This document shows positions 37,538 to 47,747 of a DNA stretch of 64,000 bases, in pieces (position 1 is the first letter of the stretch; each line of letters starts with the position of its first letter). The notes under the pieces were generated by a model, which searched no databases, was not told the origin of the DNA, and saw nothing but the letters and a program-made list of their open reading frames with translations. Origin of the DNA: JAGVPT01 sp963772165. GTDB taxonomy: Bacteria; Bacteroidota; Ignavibacteria; UBA10030; UBA8401. Made by a program: the position numbers and the translations under genes. The stretch covers positions 1-64,000 of the forward strand of contig CAVYWA010000027.1 in NCBI GenBank assembly GCA_963772165.1, in the 5' to 3' direction.

Positions 37538-37606
37538 TTGTTTTGCCGGTGAGTGGTATAGATTACATTCGCCTTTGAATAAATATTTCCAGAAAAAGCC
37601 CGCCGT

Positions 37607-38932
37607 TTATTTCCTACGTCCCGGCATCATGATGTTGGTGCAAAGACCGGACAAGCCGACGTTCTGTCTCTGGTCCCGAAGATACTTTGCCACCTGTTCG
37701 GCAACAAATTCGGCGCCCCGTTCGGTAAAGTGCATTGAATCATAAAAATATTTCTTCGCTGTGTGGAACAATCGATGCAAGGTCAACAACCTCAACGTGC
37801 TCGTCATGACATACCCGAATCAGCTCTTCGTTGAAAAAATCCAGCAGTTGAGCGTGCGTTGCTGCCGAAAGCAACCCATGCTTTCCAATATTCGAATATT
37901 CCCATCCGACAATCTTTTTCCATTGGGGGCTGGTATCATACAACAACGGCTGTGTCAGGAAAATCGGCCGAATGTTTTGTTCTTTAAGGTCACGAATGAT
38001 TGTAAGCAAATTTTGCCTGTATTGCCCGATTGATGGAACTAACGTGCGTAGATCATCGGGGAGATCCATTTATCGAGAAAGAGGTGCTGACGCAAAATTC
38101 TCGTTGGCAGAACGGTCGAGCACCACGGAGTGATCAAACCAAATAATTTTCCAAAGAAACAATAGCCGGGCAACCTGCTGTGCGGCTGCTCTGCCGGATT
38201 CCCGAGTGTCACGGCACGGTCATCCAGTGAATACCAAAGATCGTTAATGCCGGTCAGGAATACCGCCATTGTGGGTTTTATTTGCGGAAGGACATCATGC
38301 ACAACTACGATGTGCGCGCGGGTGGAATGCCCGGAAAATCCCGCATTTCCAACCCAGGTTTTAGGATACACTTTCCGTAGCTTCTCTTGGAGAAGATATG
38401 GCCACGTTTTCTTGTCATCCAAATAAAAGCATTGTGTTATACTTCCACCTATCGCAATGATCGTGCACTGTGAATCCCACTCGGCGGGCGGTTCATCTCC
38501 CCGCAAACCCCAGCGATCGGTCGTATTGTGTGCAAATTCCGAAACACCCCGAAGCTTGACATGAAGCTCTAACACATTGTGCGGCCGCAGGGGGATGAAC
38601 GGAGAAAAGACATTTGGCGGAGAAGCAAGGCGGATGATTCCTTCTGCACAAAGTGCGGTCATTGACAACGAGATCGCAGTCGTAATAAAAAGAAAGAAAT
38701 TTTTTTTTGGTGAGTGAGCATAACGAACAAATACATAACCCGACAACAGGAATAGAATTTCCACACTCCAAATAACTATTGTACTGGCGAACCCCCACGA
38801 ACCGAGAGACTTTTCAAGGATGTTCGCAACGTGAAATCCATCCTCGGGAAAAATCAATGACAGGATCCATTGATTGCAGACGATTCCGAAAATGATAAAA
38901 ATAATTCCGATGAACTGTTTGCCGTTTTTCAT
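37607..38932 (-). CDS. Membrane SGNH/GDSL hydrolase-like protein, broken by two frame changes
   Basis: The gene starts at ATG 38932 with about three membrane helices (residues 7-100), then an SGNH domain. Block I is AIGGSITQ, block II GNAGFSGHS, and block III FLTGINDLW. Near 38040-38065 the homology moves to another frame (DLPDDLRTLVPSIGQY to VDLASIVPHSEE). Near 37755-37775 it returns to the first frame for block V (YFYDSMHFTERGAEF, with Asp and His), ending at 37607. One missing and then one surplus base explain it. All catalytic blocks are conserved, so the damage is either recent or a sequence error. Such proteins add or remove acyl groups on glycans. Confidence 0.75.
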
Positions 38933-39022
38933 TACGTATCAGCGTTTTCAGGGCCGGGTTACATTCGCCGCAATGACAATCCCGCCGTTCGACAACTTCT
39001 CCGTTGCTTCCATAACTGCCAT

Positions 39023-40045
39023 CTACATCTTGGTCAAATAGAAGGCTGCCATATCCCCCTGTTTGTCTTCGTTCATCATTTCCGCCTTCTTCTGAAATTC
39101 AAGCATTTGTTGATTTGAAAATATTGATTTGTTCGGGTTGACAAAATACGAGCGCTCGTCCATGATCGAAATGTTCCGGCGATTCTGCTCGCTTCCATAC
39201 AATGTAAAACTTCCCGAATCATAAACTATTTCTTTGATCGCAAAGCCCGCCTGCTGAGCGAGATCGGTAAATGCTTTCACCGTAAAAATATAAAAATGAC
39301 GCGGCGCCTCAAAACCAAACCAATCGGTATAATATTCCTTCCATACGGGCTCGGAAAAAATTGGAATTCGAATAAGCGCGCCCCCGGCGGGACGCAACAA
39401 ATGATGAATATGTCTCATGGTCTTGGAGGGATCGGGAACGTGTTCCAATGCGTGATGCATCATAGCACAATCGAACGTTCCGCCAAGGTCAAAAATTTCC
39501 CTTTTCAAAATCTCCAACGATCCGAATTTGAAATCCTTCGCGGTAAATGGATCGACGCCAACGAGCTTGGAGTAGCCATCCTTCTGCATGCACAGCAATA
39601 AATCTCCTGAACCGCATCCGATATCGACAATGCGAGACTGGAATGATATCGAATAGTGTTCGAACAATTTCCGCAGCCATTGAAAATAAGGAGGCGTTCC
39701 TATTCTTTTCGCTACCATTCTTCCTCCAACACCGTTTCCGGTAAGCAAATAGCGGGCCCGCTGATGACGTACAAACGCCTTAAGAGGATTATCCTTCCTG
39801 AGCAACGGCTCCCCGAGCGAATAATACTCCGGTGGATAATAGCGCGCCATCTCATGCGGCGGGTTCTGTAATTGCAGAGTTCCACATTGACCGCATTTCA
39901 CATAGATAAACTCTTCACCGGTTTTAAACATCATTTCGCGCACAACATGTGTCGTATTGTCCGCCCCGTTTCCGCAAATTTTGCAACGGAATGATTCCTG
40001 TCCGATGATACCCGTGCTTTTACGTGTTGAGCTGCCGTCCGCCAT
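39023..40045 (-). CDS. Class I SAM methyltransferase with N-terminal zinc ribbon
   Basis: This is a 340-residue protein. A four-cysteine zinc-ribbon (CKICGNGAD, then YVKCGQCGTLQLQNPP) is at about 20-60. The methyltransferase core starts near residue 135 (RIVDIGCGSGDLLLCMQKDGY, given in outline). It continues with FDCAMMHHALEHVPDPSKTM, and the C-terminal half contains FHIFTVKAF-like YIFTVKAFTDLAQQAGF. This layout is common in sugar C- or O-methyltransferases of surface glycan loci. The start overlaps the preceding GT2 gene by 26 bp. Confidence 0.87.
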   Translation of the reverse strand: MADGSSTRKSTGIIGQESFRCKICGNGADNTTHVVREMMFKTGEEFIYVKCGQCGTLQLQNPPHEMARYYPPEYYSLGEPLLRKDNPLKAFVRHQRARYLLTGNGVGGRMVAKRIGTPPYFQWLRKLFEHYSISFQSRIVDIGCGSGDLLLCMQKDGYSKLVGVDPFTAKDFKFGSLEILKREIFDLGGTFDCAMMHHALEHVPDPSKTMRHIHHLLRPAGGALIRIPIFSEPVWKEYYTDWFGFEAPRHFYIFTVKAFTDLAQQAGFAIKEIVYDSGSFTLYGSEQNRRNISIMDERSYFVNPNKSIFSNQQMLEFQKKAEMMNEDKQGDMAAFYLTKM

Positions 40046-41057
40046 AATTTTTTAGTTGATTTGCCCGATACAGAAATGAAGTGTACAACCAGAGCAATTT
40101 CTTATTGCCAGAATGTTTCTGCAGCGACCACATCATTTGCGACCACAAGGGAAGGAATGATTTTTTCCAATCATGGAGAATGGTCTCCATCGTGGCAGAA
40201 ATATTTAGCGCCGATTCAGTCCATTGATCGTTCCGCTCTCGCAGGCCGTCAAAAAGGAGTTGGGAGACAAACCGTGCGCATAATCGGGCAATAATCGTTC
40301 TTTCATCGTTATCAAGATATTCTTTATGTTGATGATGAAATTTCAACGAGAACATATAATCGTTCGCGAGCTGTAGGGCTATTGACTTCACTTTTGCTGT
40401 TGCCGATTCACCATGCATTCGAAAACTTGCCAATGGATAGGATATCCCAACCACGTCGGTAAATTTTCCAATCCGAATAAAAAAATCATCATCGGCAATC
40501 AAACCGGCTTCTTTTCTGTAGGTGCACTTTTCCAGCAACATTCTACGCTCGGTCGTTACCCCGGGACATCGATGGATGTGCCGGTTGTGCAAAACGCCGT
40601 TAAGGTACCGGCGGGCATACTCTTTTCCCGGTATACGTTCAGGATTCAAGCTTAGCGGACCCGGCGATTCGGCGGTACGATTACCATGCTCATTAATGTA
40701 ATAGTACCCTGAATAAATATGTTTGCATGCCGGAGACGCAATCAGTGCCTGTTCGATATGGTAGAGGTAATCGGCGTCCAGCAAATCGTCCTGGTGGAGA
40801 ATTGTCACAAAATCGGAGCGCGAATGTCCGACGGCACGGTTCCATGCATCGACATAACCGCTCGGGGTCTCGTTGAACACATAACGTAATTTCCCACTCC
40901 ATTGCTCGGCCTTGAGAATCCGGGCAGACTGATCCGTTGACGCGTCGTCAATGGCAATAATTTCGTCGGCAGGACGCCTTTGATCGACCGCAGAAGCAAG
41001 GGTTGCCTCGAGAAACTTTTCACCGTTATGAACCGGAATTGCGATTGAAAATGTCAC
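40020..41057 (-). CDS. Glycosyltransferase family 2
   Basis: This is a 345-residue GT-A enzyme with FSIAIPVHNGEKFLEATLAS, IIAIDDASTDQSARIL, the DxD-like LHQDDLLDADYLYHI, and a long C-terminal helical part. It overlaps the following methyltransferase gene by 26 bp. Acceptor unknown. Confidence 0.88.
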   Translation of the reverse strand: MTFSIAIPVHNGEKFLEATLASAVDQRRPADEIIAIDDASTDQSARILKAEQWSGKLRYVFNETPSGYVDAWNRAVGHSRSDFVTILHQDDLLDADYLYHIEQALIASPACKHIYSGYYYINEHGNRTAESPGPLSLNPERIPGKEYARRYLNGVLHNRHIHRCPGVTTERRMLLEKCTYRKEAGLIADDDFFIRIGKFTDVVGISYPLASFRMHGESATAKVKSIALQLANDYMFSLKFHHQHKEYLDNDERTIIARLCARFVSQLLFDGLRERNDQWTESALNISATMETILHDWKKSFLPLWSQMMWSLQKHSGNKKLLWLYTSFLYRANQLKNYGGRQLNT

Positions 41058-41164
41058 CGTGATAATCCTTCGAAATAACAGCGCCTCAAATTATTTAGCA
41101 TCCAATAAACACTATCGCATGGCATCGGAGCTTCCTACTGCCACATGCATCCACGCTGGTTTCG

Positions 41165-42418
41165 TCAATGAAACACCTCGCGCACAGCCTGTTTGACGTC
41201 GTCAACCTGTATCCGAAGAATGCTCTCGTCGGCACCCCCCTCGTCACTGAACGAATAGCTCAACGGTACGAAACTGAAAAGGACGCGCGCACAATGAGAA
41301 TTGGGAAACCAGTGTGTCGGGCTTATGCGTGTCCCAAAAATTGCCACCATTGGTCTTTGTAGCAGTGCCGTGAGGTGCATTGTGCCGGTGTCGTTCGTAA
41401 CACAGAGTGCAGACATTCGCAACAACTCAATCAATTCCAGCATTGATGTGTCTCCAGCCAGATTAACCGCTTTACCACCTGACTCTGCAACAATTCTTTC
41501 AGCGAGTCCTTTCTCAGAGGCAATTCCCGTGATGACAACGTGCGCATTAAATTCCTCGGAGAGCCATGATGCAATCGCCGCAAACCGCTCGGCAGGCCAA
41601 CATTTTATCATGAATTTGGCGCCGGGGTTTATAACGACAATCGGGCGATGAGAATCGAGCATTGCGGCAATTTTCTTTTGGACGGAATTCCTTTCCTCGA
41701 CGTTCAACAGCAACACGTCGTTAAAAGTAGTTTCCGGCAGATCAAGTTCGTCCAGAACTATAGCTGCCCGTCGCGGCTCGTTCACAACAAAATAGTGTTG
41801 AAGGCCATTGAGGATGCCCTGAATACCGAGCGAAAACATGTGAAATCCAATTGCATAGCGCGCGTGAATCTTTCTGGCAAAAATCATCTCGCGGAGTACA
41901 AAGCCGAGCACCCCCCTGTTTCCGAACGGCGATAGATTAACGAATACATCGCACCGAAGCGATTCCAATACCGTATTACTGAACCGCAAGCGAAACCCAT
42001 CGCGGACTACCGGGTGATCGTGGAGCGTGACAATCGCATCGATATATGGTTCCGCCGACAATAATTCGGCCATCGGGAAATCACCGCACCATGAAACCAC
42101 CGTAAGCGTAGCAGAAGAGTATTTTTTCTTCAGTCCTGCAATCAGCGGCAGGTGAACGACATGATCCCCTAATGTGCCGTTCATGTAAACCACAACTGAG
42201 GACGGCATCCCCAGCTTCTCAGGCCTCGTTATGAACCAGCTGCGACGGAGAAATTCCAGACACCCGTTTGCCAACGCCCGCCAGACGATAAGCAATCGCC
42301 GCAACACCCGCAGTCCGAGCGGGAGTTTTGTTTCCTTGAACTCGATGATTCGCGCTTCATCGATGGTTGAAACGGAATATACCCTGGATTGTGCGGGTTG
42401 CATGAGGTCGATTCCCAA
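41165..42418 (-). CDS. Glycosyltransferase family 9 (heptosyltransferase-like)
   Basis: This is a 417-residue GT-B enzyme of the ADP-heptose:LPS heptosyltransferase family. The N-terminal core reads VVYMNGTLGDHVVHLPLIAGLKKKY in outline. The donor half has IVVINPGAKFMIKCWPAERFA and the signature TNDTGTMHLTALLQRPMVAIFG. An N-terminal extension of about 75 residues with basic and hydrophobic stretches (LRVLRRLLIVWRALANGCLEF) may bind the membrane. It implies a lipopolysaccharide-type glycan or a heptose-like sugar. Confidence 0.88.
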   Translation of the reverse strand: MGIDLMQPAQSRVYSVSTIDEARIIEFKETKLPLGLRVLRRLLIVWRALANGCLEFLRRSWFITRPEKLGMPSSVVVYMNGTLGDHVVHLPLIAGLKKKYSSATLTVVSWCGDFPMAELLSAEPYIDAIVTLHDHPVVRDGFRLRFSNTVLESLRCDVFVNLSPFGNRGVLGFVLREMIFARKIHARYAIGFHMFSLGIQGILNGLQHYFVVNEPRRAAIVLDELDLPETTFNDVLLLNVEERNSVQKKIAAMLDSHRPIVVINPGAKFMIKCWPAERFAAIASWLSEEFNAHVVITGIASEKGLAERIVAESGGKAVNLAGDTSMLELIELLRMSALCVTNDTGTMHLTALLQRPMVAIFGTRISPTHWFPNSHCARVLFSFVPLSYSFSDEGGADESILRIQVDDVKQAVREVFH

Positions 42419-42735
42419 ACAATTCTTCTATGAGATAATGATCATTATATGCAGCGATCTTCATACCGGAAAACAAGAGCGCCGATTGAATGAAGTGTGA
42501 GACACGAAAACATTCAAAATGGTTATCATGTGTCTCCTAATAAAGTATACCATGGAATCCGTCATCGCTTGATACACAAAGGAATAAAATTATACGCCGC
42601 TGCAATCTTTTGATGGCGATGGGAACGATGATTGCTCCTTAAATCCCGCCACTTTAAAAAGGAACGATGCCGGGGTGACCGCTGTTCAAGGCTTATAGTT
42701 TCTTCTATATACGAACGCCAACGGTATGCCAAAAA
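42419..42735. other. 317-bp gene-free gap inside the polysaccharide locus
   Basis: This is the longest empty stretch in the locus apart from the one with the methyltransferase relic. I see no open frame, hairpin-plus-T-run or family remnant on either strand. It may hold a promoter for the GT9 gene and those after it. Confidence 0.5.
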
Positions 42736-44097
42736 CTAGATCTCTCGAACCGTATTGCTTTTATGAATAATATTCAAATAGACGTTTTCTATTTGTGCGG
42801 TATATTCAGGAAATGTTTTTACCGACGGAGTGTTTTGGGACATGAGTGCGATACGTGATGGGTTGTCAATGAAATATTTCAACGTGCGGGCAACGGCGTC
42901 TGCGCTGTTATGCTCGACGACGAAGCCGTATTTCTTCCCTTCAACTAATTCAGTCATGCCCCCCGACCGCGAAACGATCACAGGACATCCTGCAGAAAGT
43001 GCTTCATTAACGACAAGCCCGAAAGTTTCAAATTGAATGGACGGTACAACCACGACGTCAATGTTTTCGTATGCTTTTTGTAATTCAGTATTGTCAATAA
43101 AGCCGTGATCAAAATATTTTACGATGCCTTTGTAGCCGTCGAGGATATCGTGGAAATATTTTTTCTCGACGATTCCTTGCGTGGCGCCGTACATGTGCAG
43201 TTCACATGCATTCTGCGTAGTTATTTTCTCAATCGCCTTGAATAGTACATGTAAACCTTTATCGTATCCGTATCTCCCAACGAAACCGAAACGGATGGGG
43301 CGATTCTCGGGAACAGACTTCACTTTCCTTTGAAATGGGGTGACGCCGTGATGAATAACTTCTATCGCGCATTCATCGACATTATTTCTCAGCAACAACT
43401 GTTTTGTTGCATAAGACGGTACAATGATGTTCGTCGCTAAATTGAAAACTTTTCGATGATGCACGATACTCTGATCGACCAGCCATGGATACCTCATAAC
43501 GCGAAAAATGAATGGCACATGTTTTACGGAATCAAAAACTTCTCCCGCTGTCGAATAAATCCATCGTGGAAATTTACCGATTACTCCTCCCGTGTACCAT
43601 TTTGGCAAACGACTCTGCGCACAACAAGGAATGCATACGGTAGAATCTTCGCGATATTGACACAGCGTTCCGTCCGGGCGTAATAAACCGCCGCTTGGAC
43701 AGACAGCGCCGCCGTGATGAATAGTGAGAACTGCAGGAATTGATAATTCTTTTGCAGCAATTAATGAAGGCAGGGGAAGCCCGTTACTATGAACAATATC
43801 TGGATCAAACTCTTCTATAACTGCCTTTAAAAAATTTATATGATGTACGCTGTTTTCGGTGGTTCGTTCTCGTTCGGAGAGTATGTCCTTATATAGACAT
43901 AATGCATTTACATGAATATTCTCGTGCTCATACCTGACAACTTGATAAGGTGAAATGTCCTGTTGCATTGGGCCTAATGTTGCGATCCGCACATCCCAAC
44001 CTTTATTTTTTAACGCCGAAGACAAGGAAGCGATATATACCTCCCCTCCTCCAAAACCATAGGGAAAAAAGCGAGCAGCTGTAATTAAAACGCGCAT
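42736..44097 (-). CDS. Glycosyltransferase family 4
   Basis: This is a 453-residue GT-B enzyme. It starts MRVLITAARFFPYGFGGGEVYIASL in outline, with a GGGE loop. A cysteine-rich insert at about 145-165 (CQYREDSTVCIPCCAQ) resembles that of GT4 enzymes with a CxxC zinc-like element. The donor half has IRFGFVGRYGYDKGLHVLFKAI, VPSIQFETFGLVVNEALSAGCPV in outline. It is 9 bp upstream-adjacent to the GT2 gene at 44107-45117. Confidence 0.9.
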   Translation of the reverse strand: MRVLITAARFFPYGFGGGEVYIASLSSALKNKGWDVRIATLGPMQQDISPYQVVRYEHENIHVNALCLYKDILSERERTTENSVHHINFLKAVIEEFDPDIVHSNGLPLPSLIAAKELSIPAVLTIHHGGAVCPSGGLLRPDGTLCQYREDSTVCIPCCAQSRLPKWYTGGVIGKFPRWIYSTAGEVFDSVKHVPFIFRVMRYPWLVDQSIVHHRKVFNLATNIIVPSYATKQLLLRNNVDECAIEVIHHGVTPFQRKVKSVPENRPIRFGFVGRYGYDKGLHVLFKAIEKITTQNACELHMYGATQGIVEKKYFHDILDGYKGIVKYFDHGFIDNTELQKAYENIDVVVVPSIQFETFGLVVNEALSAGCPVIVSRSGGMTELVEGKKYGFVVEHNSADAVARTLKYFIDNPSRIALMSQNTPSVKTFPEYTAQIENVYLNIIHKSNTVREI

Positions 44098-44106
44098 AAC
44101 GGTAAT

Positions 44107-45117
44107 TTATTTAGGTTTCCGATATAATCGCCGCATAAGCACTTTAATGAATCCAGGCGCAATAAACGAGATCATCATCCTAGCGCGCATGTCGAAATCA
44201 ACATCTCCTTTTTCAACTAATTGACGGTCCTGCTTCGCATACCTGCAGAAATTCGAGGTATCACCTGTCCTGAACAACGCGATCAACATCTTTCGAAAAC
44301 CTTTGCATATTTGCATGCGTAGATCGTCCGGTAAATCTGTCCTTTTCAGGGTCTCTACACATAGGCGGCAAGCTTCCGTCGAGCTTGTACTTCCCTCTGC
44401 AAAAGTCTTGGCGTTCGCGTGAACACGATAATAGCCCGTAATTCCATCAACATATTTTGTTTTGCACCCCGCCAATATTAGCCGAGCAAAGAGTTCTGTA
44501 TCCATACCATTTTTGTATGACTCATCCACAAATTTCTTACTGCCCAACGCAGTCCGGCGAATAAACGCGGTCTGGTTCGGCAGGTCGATGAGCGGAAAAG
44601 ATTCTGCCCTCTCAAGTAAACGGAATTCACCGGAAAGAATCTCGCTGCCTACCTTTCCTGCGGAATCGATAAAATAAGTCCGACCATGGTAGATCTCGTA
44701 CTCGGGGAATTCAACTGCAGCGGCGGCACACGCCATGAGTGATCCGGGCCCGTAATAATCATCGGTGTTCTGCCAACCGATCAAATTACCGGTCACATAG
44801 CGAAAACCTTTATTGAGCGCCTCAGCCATCCCATTGTCTCTCTCAGAAACCCAGCGTGCAATCCAGGGTTCATAGTACTTAATAACTTCCACTGTGCCAT
44901 CATTTGAACCTCCATCAATAACGATAAGTTCGACTTTGGGATAGTTTTGACACAGAAGAGAGCGAATCGCCATTTCAATAAACTTCTTTTGATTGTAGCT
45001 TGGCATCAACACACTTATTAGAGGCCAGTCGGATGTAATATTGAATTGCTGATTGTCAACGGGCAGATCCCATGGCCATCCTTTTTTTATCTCAAGCGGC
45101 GGGGGTATTGTTTTCAT
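44107..45117 (-). CDS. Glycosyltransferase family 2
   Basis: This is a 336-residue GT-A enzyme. I place the start at ATG 45117 (MKTIPPPLEIKKG), 10 bp after the preceding stop, because a longer reading to 45270 would run inside the upstream gene and add no family sequence. Motifs are PLISVLMPSYNQKKFIEMAI, LIVIDGGSNDGTVEVIKYY, WVSERDNGMAEALNKGF and the NTDD metal site in IGWQNTDDYYGPGSL. This SERDxGxxDA(L)NKG-type subgroup is common in O-antigen loci. Confidence 0.88.
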   Translation of the reverse strand: MKTIPPPLEIKKGWPWDLPVDNQQFNITSDWPLISVLMPSYNQKKFIEMAIRSLLCQNYPKVELIVIDGGSNDGTVEVIKYYEPWIARWVSERDNGMAEALNKGFRYVTGNLIGWQNTDDYYGPGSLMACAAAAVEFPEYEIYHGRTYFIDSAGKVGSEILSGEFRLLERAESFPLIDLPNQTAFIRRTALGSKKFVDESYKNGMDTELFARLILAGCKTKYVDGITGYYRVHANAKTFAEGSTSSTEACRLCVETLKRTDLPDDLRMQICKGFRKMLIALFRTGDTSNFCRYAKQDRQLVEKGDVDFDMRARMMISFIAPGFIKVLMRRLYRKPK

Positions 45118-45127
45118 CTCTGATAAG

Positions 45128-46126
45128 CTACCAAATAATTCGAAGAATTCTGTCCATTGCCCTAACAAGAAATGTATGGTGTATTCCCTGCGTACGCCGC
45201 AGGTAATATTGCATTGCTTTGTCCACCGTACTTCTAGGATCGCGAATTGATTCAATATTGCCAGTCTCATTGGAGGGCCTCAGCAGGTTCCAATCTTTAT
45301 ACCAAATGTCACATTTTTTGAATTTAGCTGCGCCGTATTCCTTGATCCGGCAAAAGACCTCTTCATCCCACCAATATTTGTCCTCCGTTGGCGCGACGTT
45401 CATTTCTATTCCCGCGTTTTCGTAAGCGTGCAACCATTCTTCTTTCATTGGATGAAAAGAATCCGGATTTATTGAATCCATATGATGATATTGTCGATAG
45501 ATTTTCACAAAAGGCCTATCAGGGTGATGTATGACCTCCCAACATTCGTACCATCTATGCTTGCTGCGCATTCGATTCCAATCGGCGTATTGATAATGGA
45601 GCAAAACAATTTCTTTTAAAAATACTTTCGGATTCTTTTCGGAAACGGGAACCCGTACGCTGTGTATTTTTGTCCCCCGGTGGACACCGCCGTCATCAAC
45701 AAATCCCAACACTCCAAATCCTTCTGTCATCCATCCGCTGCCATCATGCCGCGCCACATTGAAAGGCTGTAGCGCAAAGGCAGTGCCGCTGGGACTGTGA
45801 ACCACTGACTTCCATTCCGGGCTTGTCAGAACATTCGCGCTCAGGAATTCATCTGCATCCAGAGCAAAAATGATTGCCTCGGTGGATATTTTTCGAGCCT
45901 CATTCAAAAGCAACCGTTGGCGTTCGCCTTCATCATAGTCGTCGGATTTGTTACGCACGACCGTAACACGAGGAAACGATTCGGCAATCTGCACGCTTCT
46001 ATCTGACGATCCCTGATCCGCAATGACAATTTCGTCGGCCCATGTCAGTGCACATTTTATAAAACGTTCAAGTATCCACTCCTCATTTTTCACCGGTGTA
46101 ACACATATCACTGGTTTATGAGCCAT
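45128..46126 (-). CDS. Glycosyltransferase family 2
   Basis: This is a 332-residue enzyme related to the KdtX/LgtF-type GT2 proteins. It has VICVTPVKNEEWILERFI at the start, ADEIVIADQGSSDRSVQIAES, then IFALDADEFLSANVL with the DADE metal site. The C-terminal half is helical and aromatic-rich (YQYADWNRMRSKHRWYECWE in outline). Acceptor unknown. Confidence 0.87.
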   Translation of the reverse strand: MAHKPVICVTPVKNEEWILERFIKCALTWADEIVIADQGSSDRSVQIAESFPRVTVVRNKSDDYDEGERQRLLLNEARKISTEAIIFALDADEFLSANVLTSPEWKSVVHSPSGTAFALQPFNVARHDGSGWMTEGFGVLGFVDDGGVHRGTKIHSVRVPVSEKNPKVFLKEIVLLHYQYADWNRMRSKHRWYECWEVIHHPDRPFVKIYRQYHHMDSINPDSFHPMKEEWLHAYENAGIEMNVAPTEDKYWWDEEVFCRIKEYGAAKFKKCDIWYKDWNLLRPSNETGNIESIRDPRSTVDKAMQYYLRRTQGIHHTFLVRAMDRILRIIW

Positions 46127-46221
46127 CTTGCTATCGTCTATCTGATGATGTCATGCGAAATATTTATACTCTTACTATTAATGTAGCCTAATGTGAATGC
46201 ATCGTTTTCCGTTTCATGCTC

Positions 46222-46869
46222 CTACACACGTTTCCCGACCCATAGGGTTCCATATTTTTCAACAAACGCCCATTCTAAGGAGGGATAAACCTTGGTTTCA
46301 ATGACATGAGTGGGCCCCAGATCCTTCCGATTGGGGTCATAATCGTGGAACAACAAATAACCCCCGGCTTTTACCTTGGTAATGTACAATTCGTAATCTT
46401 CAAGACATCCACCAATGCTATGGTCTCCATCAATAAACAGTAAGTCAAGGCTCGGAATTTCCTCTGCAAATTCCTTCGACTTCCCTTTCTTAATTTCAAT
46501 GATATTCCGAACACCCATGTTTTCGACATTCTTAAGAAATTGATCCAACAAAGGAATATCGCCACGCCCTTCTGTATAGCACATCGCACTTTCAGGGTCA
46601 CCGGAAGCGTCAAATGGATCGATCGCTATCAGTTTCTTGCCGCCGGAAATCGCTAAACCTCTACCGAGACACACAGTGCTCTTCCCTTTGTAGGAACCGA
46701 TTTCGCATATTGTCGCACCTAAAGGCAGGGCCGATGCGTAATTAAAAAGAGCAACTGCTTCCAGAGGAGTGAGAAAACCGGCAATTTTTTCCCAGCCTCT
46801 AAACTTTCTTGCATCCCAACGCATTTTGATGGACCGCAAGAGATCATATGTCTTTTGCCCAATAGTCAT
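46222..46869 (-). CDS. Class I SAM methyltransferase (methyltransf_24 type)
   Basis: This is a 215-residue protein starting at ATG 46869 (MTIGQKTYDLLRSIKMRW), 32 bp after the preceding stop; a longer reading to 46974 would overlap the upstream gene. Motif I is ATICEIGSYKGKSTVCLGRGL in outline, followed by KLIAIDPFDASG, and LDLLFIDGDHSIGGCLEDYELY in outline, a pattern of the CmcI/TylF-like group that methylates sugars. HDYDPNRKDLGP near the end fits the metal-binding part. Confidence 0.87.
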   Translation of the reverse strand: MTIGQKTYDLLRSIKMRWDARKFRGWEKIAGFLTPLEAVALFNYASALPLGATICEIGSYKGKSTVCLGRGLAISGGKKLIAIDPFDASGDPESAMCYTEGRGDIPLLDQFLKNVENMGVRNIIEIKKGKSKEFAEEIPSLDLLFIDGDHSIGGCLEDYELYITKVKAGGYLLFHDYDPNRKDLGPTHVIETKVYPSLEWAFVEKYGTLWVGKRV

Positions 46870-46901
46870 GGTCAAATTTCTGTACCGGGAAAACTCCGTA
46901 T

Positions 46902-47708
46902 TTAGGCAGCAACGGGAATTTTCATGATGAGATGAAACTGATCGCGTATTTGAGGAATAAACATACCGGCGCAACGCACAGTTATTGCGCGACGACCGTG
47001 ATGAATAAGATTGCTGTAATACAGCTTCACAAATTTCCAGTGTCTTGCTTCAAGAATTTTGCGCATCCCCGCCGGCGTGAAATGCCAGAAATGTTCCTCT
47101 GGAACCCATGCATACCAATTCGATCCAAGCATTCTCGGCATCCAGCCTTTATAGTTTGTTTGTGTAAACATCACATACCCTCCCGCCGCAATTTGTTCAA
47201 TCGCTCGAAATATTTCATGCAGGTCTTCAAGATGTTCCAACACTTGTGAACAATTGACGAATCCAAACGGCCCGTGGATGTCACTATGAGGAAAATATCC
47301 TTGGAAAATATCAAGGTTTTGCCTCTTGCCGTATTCTGAGGAATTCACGCTTGGTTCAACGCCGACAACGGAATACCCGAGTAATTTGAGTTGATAAAGA
47401 AGTATCCCCTGGCCACACCCAATATCCAACACTCGTGATGGTGGACGGCACAGCGATCGAATGATGGTAACTTGTTTAGAAATATATTCACGCCAGCCTT
47501 TTGGCAAGGCTAATTGGTCAATCCGATCAAGATGATCAATCTCTAAAATATGTTGGCTGTTTGATTGATAATTGGGTTGGCTTGGCGAAGGAACGGTATA
47601 AGCATTGGTGCAATTCTCGCAACGCTGCACGCGCCAAGAGGAAGTTTCGACGACCGTTTCACAATTTGTATCCGATAAACAAATCGGACAGATTATTTTA
47701 CTATCCAT
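46902..47708 (-). CDS. Class I SAM methyltransferase with N-terminal zinc finger
   Basis: This is a 268-residue protein. A zinc-binding pair (CPICLSDTNC, then CENCTNAYTVPSP) is at about 8-45. The methyltransferase core has VLDIGCGQGILLYQLKLLGYS in outline, VVGVEPSVNS, and FGFVNCSQVLEHLEDLHEIF. It resembles the gene at 39023-40045 in layout. Probably modifies a sugar of the surface polysaccharide. Confidence 0.87.
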   Translation of the reverse strand: MDSKIICPICLSDTNCETVVETSSWRVQRCENCTNAYTVPSPSQPNYQSNSQHILEIDHLDRIDQLALPKGWREYISKQVTIIRSLCRPPSRVLDIGCGQGILLYQLKLLGYSVVGVEPSVNSSEYGKRQNLDIFQGYFPHSDIHGPFGFVNCSQVLEHLEDLHEIFRAIEQIAAGGYVMFTQTNYKGWMPRMLGSNWYAWVPEEHFWHFTPAGMRKILEARHWKFVKLYYSNLIHHGRRAITVRCAGMFIPQIRDQFHLIMKIPVAA

Positions 47709-47747
47709 CGATCAGAAGTTCGCGCGGTGGAATTTGCATGTTATTAT

